Below, piece by piece: positions 16,060-26,200 of a stretch of 64,000 nt of DNA. Both the position numbers and the translations under genes were made by a program. Within the stretch, counting starts at the first letter, position 1. Every line of letters starts with the position of its first letter. Origin of the DNA: Caryophanales bacterium UBA4951 (lineage in GTDB: Bacteria > Bacillota_I > Bacilli_A > RFN20 > CAG-826); assembly GCA_002397465.1 (NCBI GenBank), contig DHAP01000034.1:1-64000 (forward strand), read 5' to 3'. The notes beneath the pieces were generated by a model. It had not been told where the DNA came from. It made no database searches and saw nothing but the letters and a program-made list of their open reading frames with translations.

Positions 16060-16654
16060 AGAGATAGACCAAGAGTTTTCTAAAGGCGATGGCGCGGTGG
16101 CTCACCGCGTTCTTTTCCTCTTCTGAGCAAACTCCGAAATCAAGGTTGCCTTCATCATAATGGAATATCGGGTCATACCCGAATCCGTTGTGTCCTTTTT
16201 TCTCTTCGAGGATATGACCTTTGCAGACGCCATTGAAGAAAAGAGGCTTGGCTCCTTCTTTTTCAATCAGGCAGATGCAGCAGTGGTATTCAGCCGAACG
16301 GTCCTTGGCGTCTTTCATCAGATCCAAGACCTTTTGGTCGACGATTCCATAATCGGACGAGATTGAGGCGGCATAACGGGCGCTGTGGACGCCAGGGAAA
16401 TGCTCGCCCAAGGCTTTGATTTCAATCCCTGAATCGTCAGAGATAACGGGGCGATGAACGATTGAAAAAAGAAACTTGGCTTTGATCAAGGCATTTTCTT
16501 CGTAGGTTAAGCCATTTTCGACGGGCTCTTCGGTGATATTGAGGTCGCTTTGGCCCATCACGATGTAGCCGAGCGGCGAAAGAAGCTCACGAAATTCCCG
16601 GAGTTTGTTCTTGTTATGGGTGGCTAGGACGATTTCTTGATTTAGGCGCTCCAT
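16046..16654 (-). CDS. rdgB: Non-canonical purine NTP pyrophosphatase (RdgB/HAM1)
   Basis: A 202-residue housecleaning enzyme that hydrolyses ITP, dITP and XTP to monophosphates, keeping deaminated purines out of nucleic acids. Motifs are clear: LATHNKNKLREF (N-terminal substrate loop), TYEENALIKAKF, VISDDSGIEIKAL with the metal-binding Asp pair, FPGVHSARYA, GFGYDPIF and AVSHRAIAFRKL. Length is normal. It starts inside the 3' end of the endonuclease I gene (13-nt overlap), forming a two-gene unit, and converges on the YhhN gene. Confidence 0.93.
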   Translation of the reverse strand: MERLNQEIVLATHNKNKLREFRELLSPLGYIVMGQSDLNITEEPVENGLTYEENALIKAKFLFSIVHRPVISDDSGIEIKALGEHFPGVHSARYAASISSDYGIVDQKVLDLMKDAKDRSAEYHCCICLIEKEGAKPLFFNGVCKGHILEEKKGHNGFGYDPIFHYDEGNLDFGVCSEEEKNAVSHRAIAFRKLLVYLSIQR

Positions 16655-17559
16655 ATTTTGCTTGCGAGACTAGGATAGTCTATAAATGGGTTTCTGACAT
16701 TATATTGTTTATAAAGAAATTCGTTTCTGTAGGTTTCGGTTGGATCTACGGGGTAGGTGGCATTCCATTCCAAAAGGCGGGAAAGTTTGCCCATCGTCTT
16801 CTTTGAGGCGCTGTCGCTCGGGTTGTCGCTGAGCTCAAGCCCGTTTAGTTTCCAATAGCGGGTGGCGGTGTAGAAGATTATTCTGGCAGCCATTCCACGA
16901 TATTCCGGATAGCCTTCGCTCCCCGGATCGTAGGTATTGGCACCATCTTTGCTGGGAATTCCATAAAAGTTGTTGCCACGTCCGCTGTTGACCTTGACGG
17001 ATGTCGGTCTCAGCATATGCGGGTCGGCGCCCGGGCCGCTTTTGCCGACTCCTCTCGAATTCGGCCAAACATGTTCTTTGTTCCATGTAGCTCCGCTGTC
17101 CCACACGGGGTTTAGAGGGGCTCTATCATAAAAGCCAACCAAGTGTTTTGGGTCTTTTGGATTAAGGTCCGATTTGAGCAAAGTCGTATTCAGTTTGCTG
17201 TAGTTAGGCACGCTGTTGGCGGCATTGTTCAAAAGCGTAGCTAAATTTCCACGTAAGGTATTTCCGGTTTGGCTGAAATCGACTTTTGAATAATAGGCGC
17301 TTGGGACAATCGGGGTATCATCTGATGAATCGCTAGATGCCGGCTCACTTGTGGAAGGTTCGCTTGTGGAAGGTTCGCTGGTAGATGGGCTGCTGGTCGA
17401 TGGCTCACTAGTCGTGGGGTCACTCGTCGTCGGAGCGGGTGCGCTGGTCGTGGTGTCGGTAGAAGAGTCGGTGTTTGAAATGCTCGAAGTATCAACGTCA
17501 CAAGAGGCTAGGAAGAGGGCTGCGAGGAAGCAAATGAGTGGTGCAAGTCTTTTTTTCAT
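16642..17559 (-). CDS. Secreted endonuclease I-like lipoprotein
   Basis: A 305-residue exported nuclease. The N terminus is a lipoprotein signal (ICFLAALFLASC, Cys ~20), followed by a ~70-residue Ser/Thr/Pro linker built from TSEPS-type five-residue repeats. The catalytic domain has NKEHVWPNSRGVG, DPHMLRPTSVKVNSGRGNN and FYGIPSK, matching the beta-beta-alpha-metal (His-Me) core of endonuclease I family enzymes, which degrade DNA outside the cell. NPFIDYPSLASKIW closes the domain, as usual. It would scavenge nucleotides or degrade extracellular DNA at the cell surface. It is the first gene of a unit with rdgB. Confidence 0.87.
   Translation of the reverse strand: MKKRLAPLICFLAALFLASCDVDTSSISNTDSSTDTTTSAPAPTTSDPTTSEPSTSSPSTSEPSTSEPSTSEPASSDSSDDTPIVPSAYYSKVDFSQTGNTLRGNLATLLNNAANSVPNYSKLNTTLLKSDLNPKDPKHLVGFYDRAPLNPVWDSGATWNKEHVWPNSRGVGKSGPGADPHMLRPTSVKVNSGRGNNFYGIPSKDGANTYDPGSEGYPEYRGMAARIIFYTATRYWKLNGLELSDNPSDSASKKTMGKLSRLLEWNATYPVDPTETYRNEFLYKQYNVRNPFIDYPSLASKIWSA
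17342..17431 (-). repeat. Six tandem 15-bp units encoding the TSEPS linker
   Basis: Six imperfect 15-bp units (first two GGCTCACTTGTGGAA and GGTTCGCTTGTGGAA on the plus strand) encode the Ser/Thr-Glu/Asp-Pro linker of the endonuclease. Units 1-3 are closest to each other, suggesting slippage expansion. Confidence 0.75.
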
Positions 17560-17759
17560 AACGAGTTACTCTATCCCATTATCTAAGGCTTTGGAAGGCT
17601 AAAAAATTTCATGCTGACACTACCGACATCGTAAAAAACGTATATAAAAGTCAAAATAACCACTCGATGAGTAGCGAATTTCAACAATGTAACTGTATAC
17701 AAAAGGCACTATTTCGAAGCTAAGAATTACCGATAAAAGAGATGTTTTTTCAAGCGGCA

Positions 17760-17784
17760 TAAAAAAATCCCGATTGCTCGGGAT
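17760..17784 (-). terminator. Terminator of the tRNA unit
   Basis: ATCCCGA / TCGGGAT, 7-bp perfect stem with a 4-nt loop, followed on the minus strand by seven T. It lies 10 bp beyond the 3' end of tRNA-Gly. Confidence 0.85.
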
Positions 17785-17794
17785 GTCTTTTCGC

Positions 17795-17868
17795 TGGAGC
17801 AGGTGACGGGAATCGGACCCGCATAATCAGCTTGGAAGGCTGATGTTCTACCACTGAACTACACCTGC
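17795..17868 (-). tRNA. tRNA-Gly (anticodon TCC)
   Basis: Cloverleaf on the minus strand: acceptor GCAGGTG pairing with CACCTGC, D arm with TAGTTCAGTGGTAGAAC, anticodon loop CTTCCAA giving TCC, T arm GCGGGTCCGATTCCCGT, discriminator T and encoded CCA. It follows tRNA-Asp by 4 bp and shares its transcript. Confidence 0.95.
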
Positions 17869-17872
17869 GAAT

Positions 17873-17949
17873 TGGCGGACCATACGAGATTCGAACTCGT
17901 GATCTTCTCCGTGACAGGGAGACATGTTAGACCGCTACACCAATGGTCC
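17873..17949 (-). tRNA. tRNA-Asp (anticodon GTC)
   Basis: Cloverleaf on the minus strand: acceptor GGACCAT pairing with ATGGTCC, D arm with TGTAGCGGTCTAACA, anticodon loop CTGTCAC giving GTC, T arm with GTTCGAATC, discriminator G and encoded CCA. First gene of the tRNA pair. Confidence 0.95.
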
Positions 17950-17967
17950 ATCTTTGGCGCGGGAAAC

Positions 17968-17996
17968 AATATAGCACATAGAGCGGTGGAGGGCAA
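17968..17996 (-). promoter_or_regulatory. tRNA promoter TTGCCC-17-TATATT
   Basis: On the minus strand, TTGCCC (17991-17996), a 17-nt spacer and TATATT (17968-17973) with an upstream TGC (extended -10). The -35 touches the T tail of the trxA terminator. Confidence 0.7.
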
Positions 17997-18026
17997 AGAA
18001 AAACGATAGGTCCTTAAACCTATCGT
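17996..18026 (-). terminator. Terminator of the CPBP-TraX-trxA unit
   Basis: A perfect 9-bp stem ACGATAGGT / ACCTATCGT with a 6-nt loop followed by TTTTTC on the minus strand, 12 bp after the trxA stop. Confidence 0.85.
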
Positions 18027-18037
18027 CATTTCCTCAC

Positions 18038-18346
18038 TTATTGAACGCCGACGAACTTCTTGAGCGATGGCTCTGGGACATAGCCGACGCTTTGACGAAC
18101 GGCCTTGCCGTCTTCGAAGTAGACGAGAGTCGGAATCGAGTAGACGTTGAACATCGCCGCGATTTCCTCGGCTTTGTCGACGTCGACCTTGATGACTTTG
18201 ATTTCCGGATGGTCTTTTGAGAGCTTCTCAACGAGCGGTGAGAGCATGCTGCAGGGGCCGCACCAGGTGGCGAAGAAGTCCACGAGGACCTTTCCTTCCT
18301 TCGTTTCCTTCTCGAACTCGTCTTTCTTTTCTATGTGCAATAACAT
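18038..18346 (-). CDS. trxA: Thioredoxin
   Basis: A 102-residue thioredoxin with the active site ATWCGPCSML (WCGPC) and the cis-proline in YSIPTLVYF. A cytosolic dithiol reductant for reductases and peroxidases. An AAAGGAG site lies 7 nt before the ATG. It is the last gene of a minus-strand run after a CPBP protease and TraX (15-bp gap to TraX) and is followed by a strong terminator. No thioredoxin reductase is in the window. Confidence 0.95.
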   Translation of the reverse strand: MLLHIEKKDEFEKETKEGKVLVDFFATWCGPCSMLSPLVEKLSKDHPEIKVIKVDVDKAEEIAAMFNVYSIPTLVYFEDGKAVRQSVGYVPEPSLKKFVGVQ

Positions 18347-18360
18347 AATCGTTTCTCCTT

Positions 18361-19263
18361 TTAAGCAAATATTATGCTAAAGATCAGCCCAATCAAAGCA
18401 AGATGCACTGGGTAGTAGAGATACTCGGAATAACGGAACCATTTTTTGTCATATCCTCGCTTGCCGTTATAGAGGAACAAGAGGATGGCGTCGACTAAGC
18501 AATAGGTTTGCTGGGACATGTAATATGGATCGATCGGCCCCATGTAGGAAAGGGCCCAGAAGAAGACGGTGACGATGACCAGAACCGAGATGTAAATGGT
18601 GTTGGTCATCCCCTGATAGCCTTTGCTCTTCAAGAAGCCTTGATAAGCCTCATCGTCGTTTCCGAAGCTTTTCTTGGCATAAGAGGCGACGATTTTCGGG
18701 GCGTAGTAAAAGCCTAAGAACATCAAGAAACCATAGAGGTTATAGCCACCTCTGAAGAGTTCGGGGAAGTACTGGCTCCAGACGCTGGTCAAGGAAGAGC
18801 TGGCAGCATAAGTCTCACTCACGTAGGCCGAGTAACACAAAACGATATAGGCAAGAGGCAAAATGGCCAATCCCTTTTTCCAGCCTTTTTGCTCGAGAAG
18901 GTAGATGAACAGGGAATAAAGCAGCAAATCCGTGAAAGCTTGGGCGGTGGCGTATCCTGATCCAAGGTTGCCATAATAGAGCACTAATTCCACGACAAAC
19001 ACCAGAGCCCAGATGAGGGCCAACCTAAGAATATAGTTAGCCCGGTCTTTGGTGTGGCGGAGCCCTTCGGCGAGCATAAGAACGAAAAGAGGAAAAGCCA
19101 GCCTTCCGATGATGCGGAAAGCGTATCCGCAGATATAGGCTCCGCTGCCCTCGGCGAAATAACCGGAATTCATCAAAATGACCCCGATATGGTCGAGAGT
19201 CATTGTCACGATGCCAATGATTTTCAGAACGAATTCGTCGAGTACCTGTGCTTTTTCTTTCAT
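18361..19263 (-). CDS. TraX-family membrane protein
   Basis: A 300-residue polytopic protein. LKIIGIVTMTLDHIGVILMN, RIIGRLAFPLFVLMLAEGL and the C-terminal YLYYPVHLALIGLI are the typical TraX blocks. F-plasmid TraX acetylates pilin; the chromosomal Firmicutes homologues, with 8-9 helices, are of unknown specificity and are thought to be membrane acyltransferases. An AAGGAAC site precedes the ATG and overlaps the end of the CPBP gene region (7-bp gap). No conjugation gene is nearby. Confidence 0.8.
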   Translation of the reverse strand: MKEKAQVLDEFVLKIIGIVTMTLDHIGVILMNSGYFAEGSGAYICGYAFRIIGRLAFPLFVLMLAEGLRHTKDRANYILRLALIWALVFVVELVLYYGNLGSGYATAQAFTDLLLYSLFIYLLEQKGWKKGLAILPLAYIVLCYSAYVSETYAASSSLTSVWSQYFPELFRGGYNLYGFLMFLGFYYAPKIVASYAKKSFGNDDEAYQGFLKSKGYQGMTNTIYISVLVIVTVFFWALSYMGPIDPYYMSQQTYCLVDAILLFLYNGKRGYDKKWFRYSEYLYYPVHLALIGLIFSIIFA

Positions 19264-19270
19264 ATGTTCC

Positions 19271-20170
19271 TTATGCGGCGAAAGCGACGATTATGATTTC
19301 TATCACTCCGACGAGGTTATTGGTGATGTGGGCTAGGAAGGAAGCGCCGAAACCAAATTTATCATAGAGCCAGGCAAAGACAAAGCCGGAAATAAGATAA
19401 TCGGGGAAGGAGAGCCATTCATTGATGTCGTTGACCCAGACTAGGGCCCCCGAGGAATTGTATTTGAGAAAGTTCATGTGGATGAAGGCGAAGAAGACCG
19501 ATGCCATGATGTAGGCGAAATAGGTGTTGGCCCTTTTGCTTAGCCCGAACAAGCCGACCCGATATGTGAGCTCCTCGCAGAAAGGGCCAAGTATTCCGAT
19601 GCAAAGGACCGCCAAGACCGGCGACTCTTTGACGATGAGAATGATGTTCTTCTGGTTTTCGTTGTCGCTCGTGGCTCCCAAAGCGGTGGAGATTTGGCTC
19701 CAAAGAGAACTGATAAGAATCAACACGATGCCACCTAAGATTCCATAGAGGCATTTCTTGTTTTTGAAGTTTGAGAAAAGACGTGGGATGTTTCTGCCGA
19801 CGATGGCCATCATCACGATGAAAAGGAGGATGTAGGAACCATAATTGACGATGGATAGATACTGAGACGAGGACTGGAATGTCTTGAGGGCCGAGACCAA
19901 ATCGTCGCCCGAAAGGCCATTTGAGGCATAAGAAGAACTGACGATTGAGACGGTGATCAAAGCCAAGATGGTGGCCAAAATCTGAAATCCGCCCCAGCCC
20001 ATCAAAAATAGTCCGCCCTCTCTCCAAGGACCCATCGGGGTCATGTTGGCGAAACGGCGAGTGGTTTCGCTATCCATCGACGGAGTGTCACAGCTTGGGC
20101 ATTTCCCCAGCGCTGGGTCATAGGCTTTGCCACATTTTGAGCAATATTCTTTATGAAAGGCTGTTTTCAT
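19271..20170 (-). CDS. CPBP-family intramembrane protease with N-terminal zinc ribbon
   Basis: A 299-residue membrane protein. The first ~30 residues form a zinc ribbon (YCSKCGKAYDPALGKCPSC, two CxxC pairs). The membrane domain carries the CPBP/Abi motifs: CEELTYRVGLF (EExxxR), FFAFIHMNF (FxxxH) and HITNNLVG (HxxxN), the glutamate and histidines that would bind the metal. CPBP proteins cleave prenylated or other peptides within the membrane, or serve in bacteriocin self-immunity; many have unknown roles. First gene of the unit ending in trxA. The leader of roughly 30 nt has no strong ribosome-binding site. Confidence 0.85.
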   Translation of the reverse strand: MKTAFHKEYCSKCGKAYDPALGKCPSCDTPSMDSETTRRFANMTPMGPWREGGLFLMGWGGFQILATILALITVSIVSSSYASNGLSGDDLVSALKTFQSSSQYLSIVNYGSYILLFIVMMAIVGRNIPRLFSNFKNKKCLYGILGGIVLILISSLWSQISTALGATSDNENQKNIILIVKESPVLAVLCIGILGPFCEELTYRVGLFGLSKRANTYFAYIMASVFFAFIHMNFLKYNSSGALVWVNDINEWLSFPDYLISGFVFAWLYDKFGFGASFLAHITNNLVGVIEIIIVAFAA

Positions 20171-20211
20171 GAGTTGCTGGGTTCTTTCTTTGAAAGACTT
20201 AACTATTCTAA

Positions 20212-20241
20212 TTGATATTTGAACCTATTCCACCCCATAAT
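20212..20241 (+). promoter_or_regulatory. Promoter of the giant gene, TTGATA-18-CATAAT
   Basis: TTGATA (20212-20217) and CATAAT (20236-20241) are 18 nt apart; AAAGG at 20247-20251 lies 7 nt before ATG 20259. The leader would be short and hold at most part of this site. Confidence 0.45.
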
Positions 20242-20258
20242 TTAACAAAGGCAAAACA

Positions 20259-23200
20259 ATGGATGAGATACTCAATTACATGAACATCGCGCTGATAGTG
20301 CTTTTCGTGGCCGTTTGGGTCATCCTTCTTTTATGTTTTTTGCGCGGGCTCGCGCGAGGATGGCGTTATGGCCTCTATCGTTTCGTCTCTTTCGCCGTCA
20401 TCTTCACGGTGGCTTTGACGACTTTGAAGCCTTTGAGCAATGCCTTGGGCAATTGGGACCTTACCTCATTTGGGATCCCAGAGATCAACATCGCCATTCA
20501 AAATGGTGATTCAAGCGTTAACCTCACCGCCAGTTTCGGAACGCCTTATAGCGTTTTGTCGTCCCTTATTGATCAGTTCTTAAGAGCCATGAACGTCAGC
20601 ATGTCCCCTGAAGGCATCGCCAATTATGCCGGGGCTTTGGCTCAGTCGATCGTCTTGCTGCTATTGATTCTCATCGAAGGAATCCTCATCGCCACGATCG
20701 TCAATCTCCTCGTGATGCTCTTCTGGCATCTTATCTGGAAGCACTTGATTCCGAAGAAGACCAGAAAGGCCACTTATAAAAAAGGAAAGATTTGGAGCGC
20801 TTTGTCAGACACCCTCGTAGGGCTCTTGTGCATGGCGATGATAATCTTCCCGCTCACGAGCGTTGTGAACAGTCTCAGCGATTCCTGGAAGAGCGTAAAG
20901 GATAGCGTTGATGGCACATCGATAAAAGCCGATAAGACGACAGCCGACACGATTGATGCGGTGGTCGATACATATGATTCGTCATTGTTCTCCCAGATTT
21001 TCTTCAGTTGGACCAAGAACGATTCGACTGGTGGAAAGACATTCGATTCCTATCTCATCGACTATCTGACCAAGAGCGATTATAACGACACGACGGTAAG
21101 TTTCGTCCAAGAGGTTTCCTCTTTTGCGAAAATAGGAAGCGCCCTCGTCCAAGGCGGCGTCCTCTCCGAAAACGGCATCAATCAGTCATCGATCGCCTAT
21201 TTCGCTTGCACATCATATGCCCCTTATATCCTAAAGGCCCTATCCCAAAGCAGCCTTGTGACGGGAATACTTCCATATGCCCTTTCCATCTTGACGAACA
21301 TGGATCAGGTCTCTTCCTACGTGAAGACAAATGCCGGATTTGACTTCACAACCTATAACTATTCAGACTTCATTTCCAAATTCGCTGATTTATATCAAGG
21401 TTTGATCGATAGCGGAATAACCGGTTCCTTGTTTGACGATGACGGGAACCTCACTTCGACTGAAGGGCTGCTTGAAACCGCCTTTAGCGGCGACACCGTC
21501 ACTCCGATGGAAGACTTGCTCAACGCCCTCGACAGCGATGAGCTCAAGCTATTCGACGATCTTGTCTCGACCGCTTTGTACGTTCAGGCGTGCAAAGACA
21601 CCACTGACGGGACATCCGCAGACCCGACAAAGTTTGGCATTTCTGATTTCCTCCCGTCGGTCGGCACTGATTATGACGAAGACGGGGATGGGACGCCTGA
21701 TTCGGTTCCGACTTCCTTTTCCGACATCGACTGGGGCACCCAAATAGCCACTTTATATGATACGGTCGTTCAATTGTTCTCGATAGACAGCCGTTTCTTC
21801 ACAGTTTTGGCTGGCGGCATCGATAGTGGTACCTTCAGCATGGACATCAACGACCTCATCACCATCATCGTCGATAACATCGACAAAGTTGGCGAGATAT
21901 TCTATGGCAAAGATGAAACCTCAAGCGAGACCACGAGCGGATTGAAAAAAGAAGCCTCAACCTCTACCAGCAAATGCCTTTTGGATTCGATGTTCGTCGA
22001 GAATGCCTTGCCAAAAGCTTTGGACTATCTCGCTTCCTCGCTCAACACCTCCTTCTCGCTGAGCGATGAGAACGCGATTGATTTCGCTGACGTCAAGAGC
22101 ACCTTGTTCAACGATGACATGGACACGCAAATCTCTTCGGTCAAAACGGAATTCAAATCCCTTTTCACCGTGGTATCGACAATCTGCAAGAGCGATGACG
22201 GAAAGGCCTTCCTCACAAACCTTGAGGAGAAACCTGGCCTATATATGAAGGACAATGTCTTTTATGGGGCCAGCGATGGCTTATTGGACGCATTGGCTGA
22301 TAGCTTGGAAAAGCTTGATGATTCTTCCATCGCATCTGCGATCATGCCTAAAGTCTTTAACTCATTCTTGTCAGGCAGCGACTCGATATTCGCCTCAATG
22401 AACATCAATCTGACCCTTAACTTCGACAACATTAAAGTCGGCGAGGAGCTTTCAAAGATCGTGAAGGCCTTCAAAGGATGCCAAAACATCATCACTTACG
22501 TGCAAACGCTCGGCGATACGGCATCTTTGACGGGTTCAGCCCTTTCAGACGTCCTCAACACTTTCGCCGCTTATAGCGATGAACTATCGACTTTGCTCAA
22601 CCTCTTCGTCACCTCAAAAATCTTCAATCCGACGGCCAGCTCGACCTATTCCACCAACCAGAACCTTTACGAGGTCATCAATTCTTTGCTTGGTTCGTTC
22701 ATGAGCGGCGATTATTCGAGCACCCTGCAATCCGTCATTGAGAACACCAACTTCAAAGCTTCCGACGAGATGGACTCTTTGGTCACGATCATCCAAGATC
22801 TAGCCTCGAATTCCATTCTCTCCAAAATCGATGAGTTCAAGAACACCAGCTCGCTTTCGGTCCTTAGCGACATCGACTTTACGACCTTGTTCGCGGACAT
22901 CAACGATTCATCGATCATCAGTTCTGTTTTAGGAAAGGTCCTTGACTCCTTGCTTGAAAACTCCGGGATCTTTGCCGCCGGGGAACTCGGCTCAGAAGGG
23001 AATCCTTCATTTACCAATGTCACAAACTGGGAGGATGAAGGCGCTGGCATTTCAGCCCTTATCAAAGCGGCCGCCACCATCGGCGATTTCAGCAACATCG
23101 ACTTCCTGAACAGCGACCCTGATGTCATTACGGACATCATCTCTTCATTGTCGCAGTCCCAGATCTTCACCTCCAAGGATACCGAAGGGAATGAGACTTA

Positions 23201-26200
23201 TGTCTTCTCTACTTATATAGGCAATAAGCTCATCTCCTATTTTTCGGGCGATACCATGAGCGACACCGTCAAAGAGTTCTTCTCCGACAAAGGAACCGAC
23301 TCAACCAATTACACCTATGAGACATTAAAAACCGCTTTTGCAAGCGTCAGCAAAGCCGAATGGAAGAACACCGAAGCCGCCAATTTGGGCGACATGATCT
23401 ATTACATCCAACAGATGGGCGGATTGGATTCCTTCTCCGGCGACCTCAGAAAGCTTTCGGCTGACTCGATTTCCTCTTTATTGGACACCATTTCCTCTTC
23501 CAAGCCTTTCGGTCAGGTCGTCACCTATCATTTCTATTCCACTTTGGTCAACGTCCTCCAGTCTTCTTTGACCGCTTTCTCCTATTCGAACCTTGATTAC
23601 GTCTATAGCGCAACCGCGGCTCAAAGAAGAAGCGAGAACACACAGCTCTCCAAACTGCTTCACGTGGTCCTTGACCCGAACGGGGTCGATAGCAGTGGCG
23701 CTTACACCTACGCCTTGCTCGATTCGAATGGCAATGTCTCCTCGTCCATTTCCATCGACAACGCCGATCCGGACTATGTCGTGACCCCGTTACTGGAGTC
23801 CTTGGCCGACTCTTGCGTCTTCAACACCCTTAAAGTCAAGACCACGACTCCGACCGTCACTTATGAGAGCCAGACGGCTTTTGAGGCCGAGGTCAGCGAT
23901 CTTTTGATTTCCTCAGGTTTATATGGCGATTCGGCCGATGAAAGCGTCAAATCAAACGTCCGTTCGATCGTCAGCGCCGTCGCTCCTGACGATACGAGCA
24001 CCAATGATGACGAGAATTCGAGCGATACAGGCCGCTTTGGGAAGTGGAATTCTGAAATCTCCAACTTGGCCACGGTTTTGGGCGACGTTCAAAACATGGG
24101 GTTGGATTTCTCCTCCTTCTCCCTCACCAGCCTCTTCAGCGTCGGAAGCGCCAACAACGAGGCCAACCGTCAGAACATCGAAGGACTTTTGATCGACATC
24201 AATGCTTCCAAGTTACTCTACAAAGCCGTTCCGCTACAGATCAAGAACTCCATCAGTTCCGTCAGCGGATCCGGCAGCGGGCTCAACCTCACCGGCGTCA
24301 ATTACGATTATTTGAATGGGCAGCCTTATGGCGATGACGAATGCAAGACCCTCTCCTACGTAATAATGGATGGCACCTTGCTTCAAGGCGTCGACATGTC
24401 GAGCGTCGCAAGCCTCACTGATTCCGAGATTGACATCTTCTCGCAGCTGCTTACCAAAATGTCCTCGAGCCGCGTCTTCAACACCCTGGCCCTCAAGGAT
24501 GACGGAATAACCTATTATTCCGAGACCGCCTTCGAAAGCCAAATCAGCGAATTCCTTATCTCGTCGGAATTATATGGCGACAAGACCAGCGAAACGGTCA
24601 AGAGCAAAGTCCGTTCGATCGTCGATGCGGTGGCGCCTGATGATGGCACTATCACCACGGACGATGCCGCGAGATTCAAGATCTGGGCCGGCGGAGACGG
24701 AGCGACCGGAGAGGTCGACAATATCGTGAATGTTTTAAGAGATATCAAGAGCCTTAATCTTGATATGTCTTCCTTCTCATTTACCTCGATGTTCAGTGGG
24801 GTCGATGATGCTACCGCCAACACGAACCGCGAGAACGTCGCCAGTTTGTTGAAAGACATCAATGCCTCCAAAGTCCTTTATAAAGCCGTTCCTGTCCAAA
24901 TCAAGAACTCCCTTGACTCAGTAACGGGTTCTGGCAGCGGACTTAATCTCACTGGCATCAACTATGACTACCGTAATGGACTACCATACGAGGACAGCGA
25001 ATGCGACACCCTTTCCTATGTCATCATGGATGGCTGCCGACTCCAGAACGTCAACACGTCAAGCGTTTCGAGCCTCACCGATTCGGAAATTGATATTTTC
25101 TCCGAGATGCTTACGAAGATGTCTTCTAGCCGTATTTTCAACACTCTGGCTCTCAAAGACGACGGAATAACATATTATTCCGAGACCGCCTTCGAAAGTC
25201 AGATCAGCGAGTTCTTGATCTATTCTGAGCTCTACGGCAGCAAACTTGACACATCTGTCACTTCAAACGTCCGCTCGATAGTCGATGCGGTGGCACCGGA
25301 TGATTCAAGCGTAACCACGGACGATGCCGCTAGATTCAAGATCTGGGCCGGAGGCGATGGCACCACGGGCGAAGTCGAGAACATCGTCAACGTCCTGCGT
25401 GACATCAAGAGCATGAATCTGGACATCTCCTCATTCTCCTTCACTTCGATGTTTGCCGGCGTCGATGCGGCAACCGCCAACACGAACCGCGAGAACGTCG
25501 AGAACCTTCTCGTGCACATCAATACCTCAAAAGTTCTTTATAAAGCCATACCGGTTCAAATGAAGGGCGCGGTCGAAGCGACCAACGTCGGAACCTCGGG
25601 CTTCACTCTCAGCGGAGCCAATTACGATTACAAGAACGGCCAACCTTATGGCGACGACGAATGCAATACGCTTTCTTACATCCTCATGGATTCGGCTTCG
25701 ATAAGCTCAATCAACGCCAGCGACATCGCGAGCTTGAGCGACTCATCGATCTCCACCTTGACGGATCTACTCTCCTACATGGCCAAGAGCCATATCTTCA
25801 ACTCGACCTCTTCTGGCAGCGGATCGACTGTCTTCCAAAGCAATTTGGCCACAATCTTGACCACTGACACCTTAGGCGATATCTATTATTCGTCGATCAG
25901 CCCTAAGGATACCTATTTCACGAACCTTAATTCCGCGAGTGGGACCTCTGGCCTCTATTATTCCGACAAGAGCTCCAAATCGGCTTACTATTCTTCTTAT
26001 TACTTCCCATCGATCGGAGTCAATTCCAGCGCTTCGAGCTATGACGTCTCACTCATCAATGGCGACAACGGCTCAATCAAGAGCGTCCTCACTTTGCTTC
26101 GCGATAATTCAACCGCTCTTTCTTCTTTCAGCAGCGGTGGAACCTCCTCGATCAATGAGACGACTCTCGTCAGCGTCCTTGAAGGTCTCAACGATTGCGA

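Noticed and set aside
18361..19263. TraX as a sign of a conjugative element
   Set aside because: No relaxase, type IV secretion or integrase gene is present; chromosomal TraX homologues are common in Firmicutes.
23820..25796. CRISPR or mobile-element origin of the repeats in the giant gene
   Set aside because: The repeats are in-frame coding units of ~660 bp without spacers, terminal inverted repeats or transposase.
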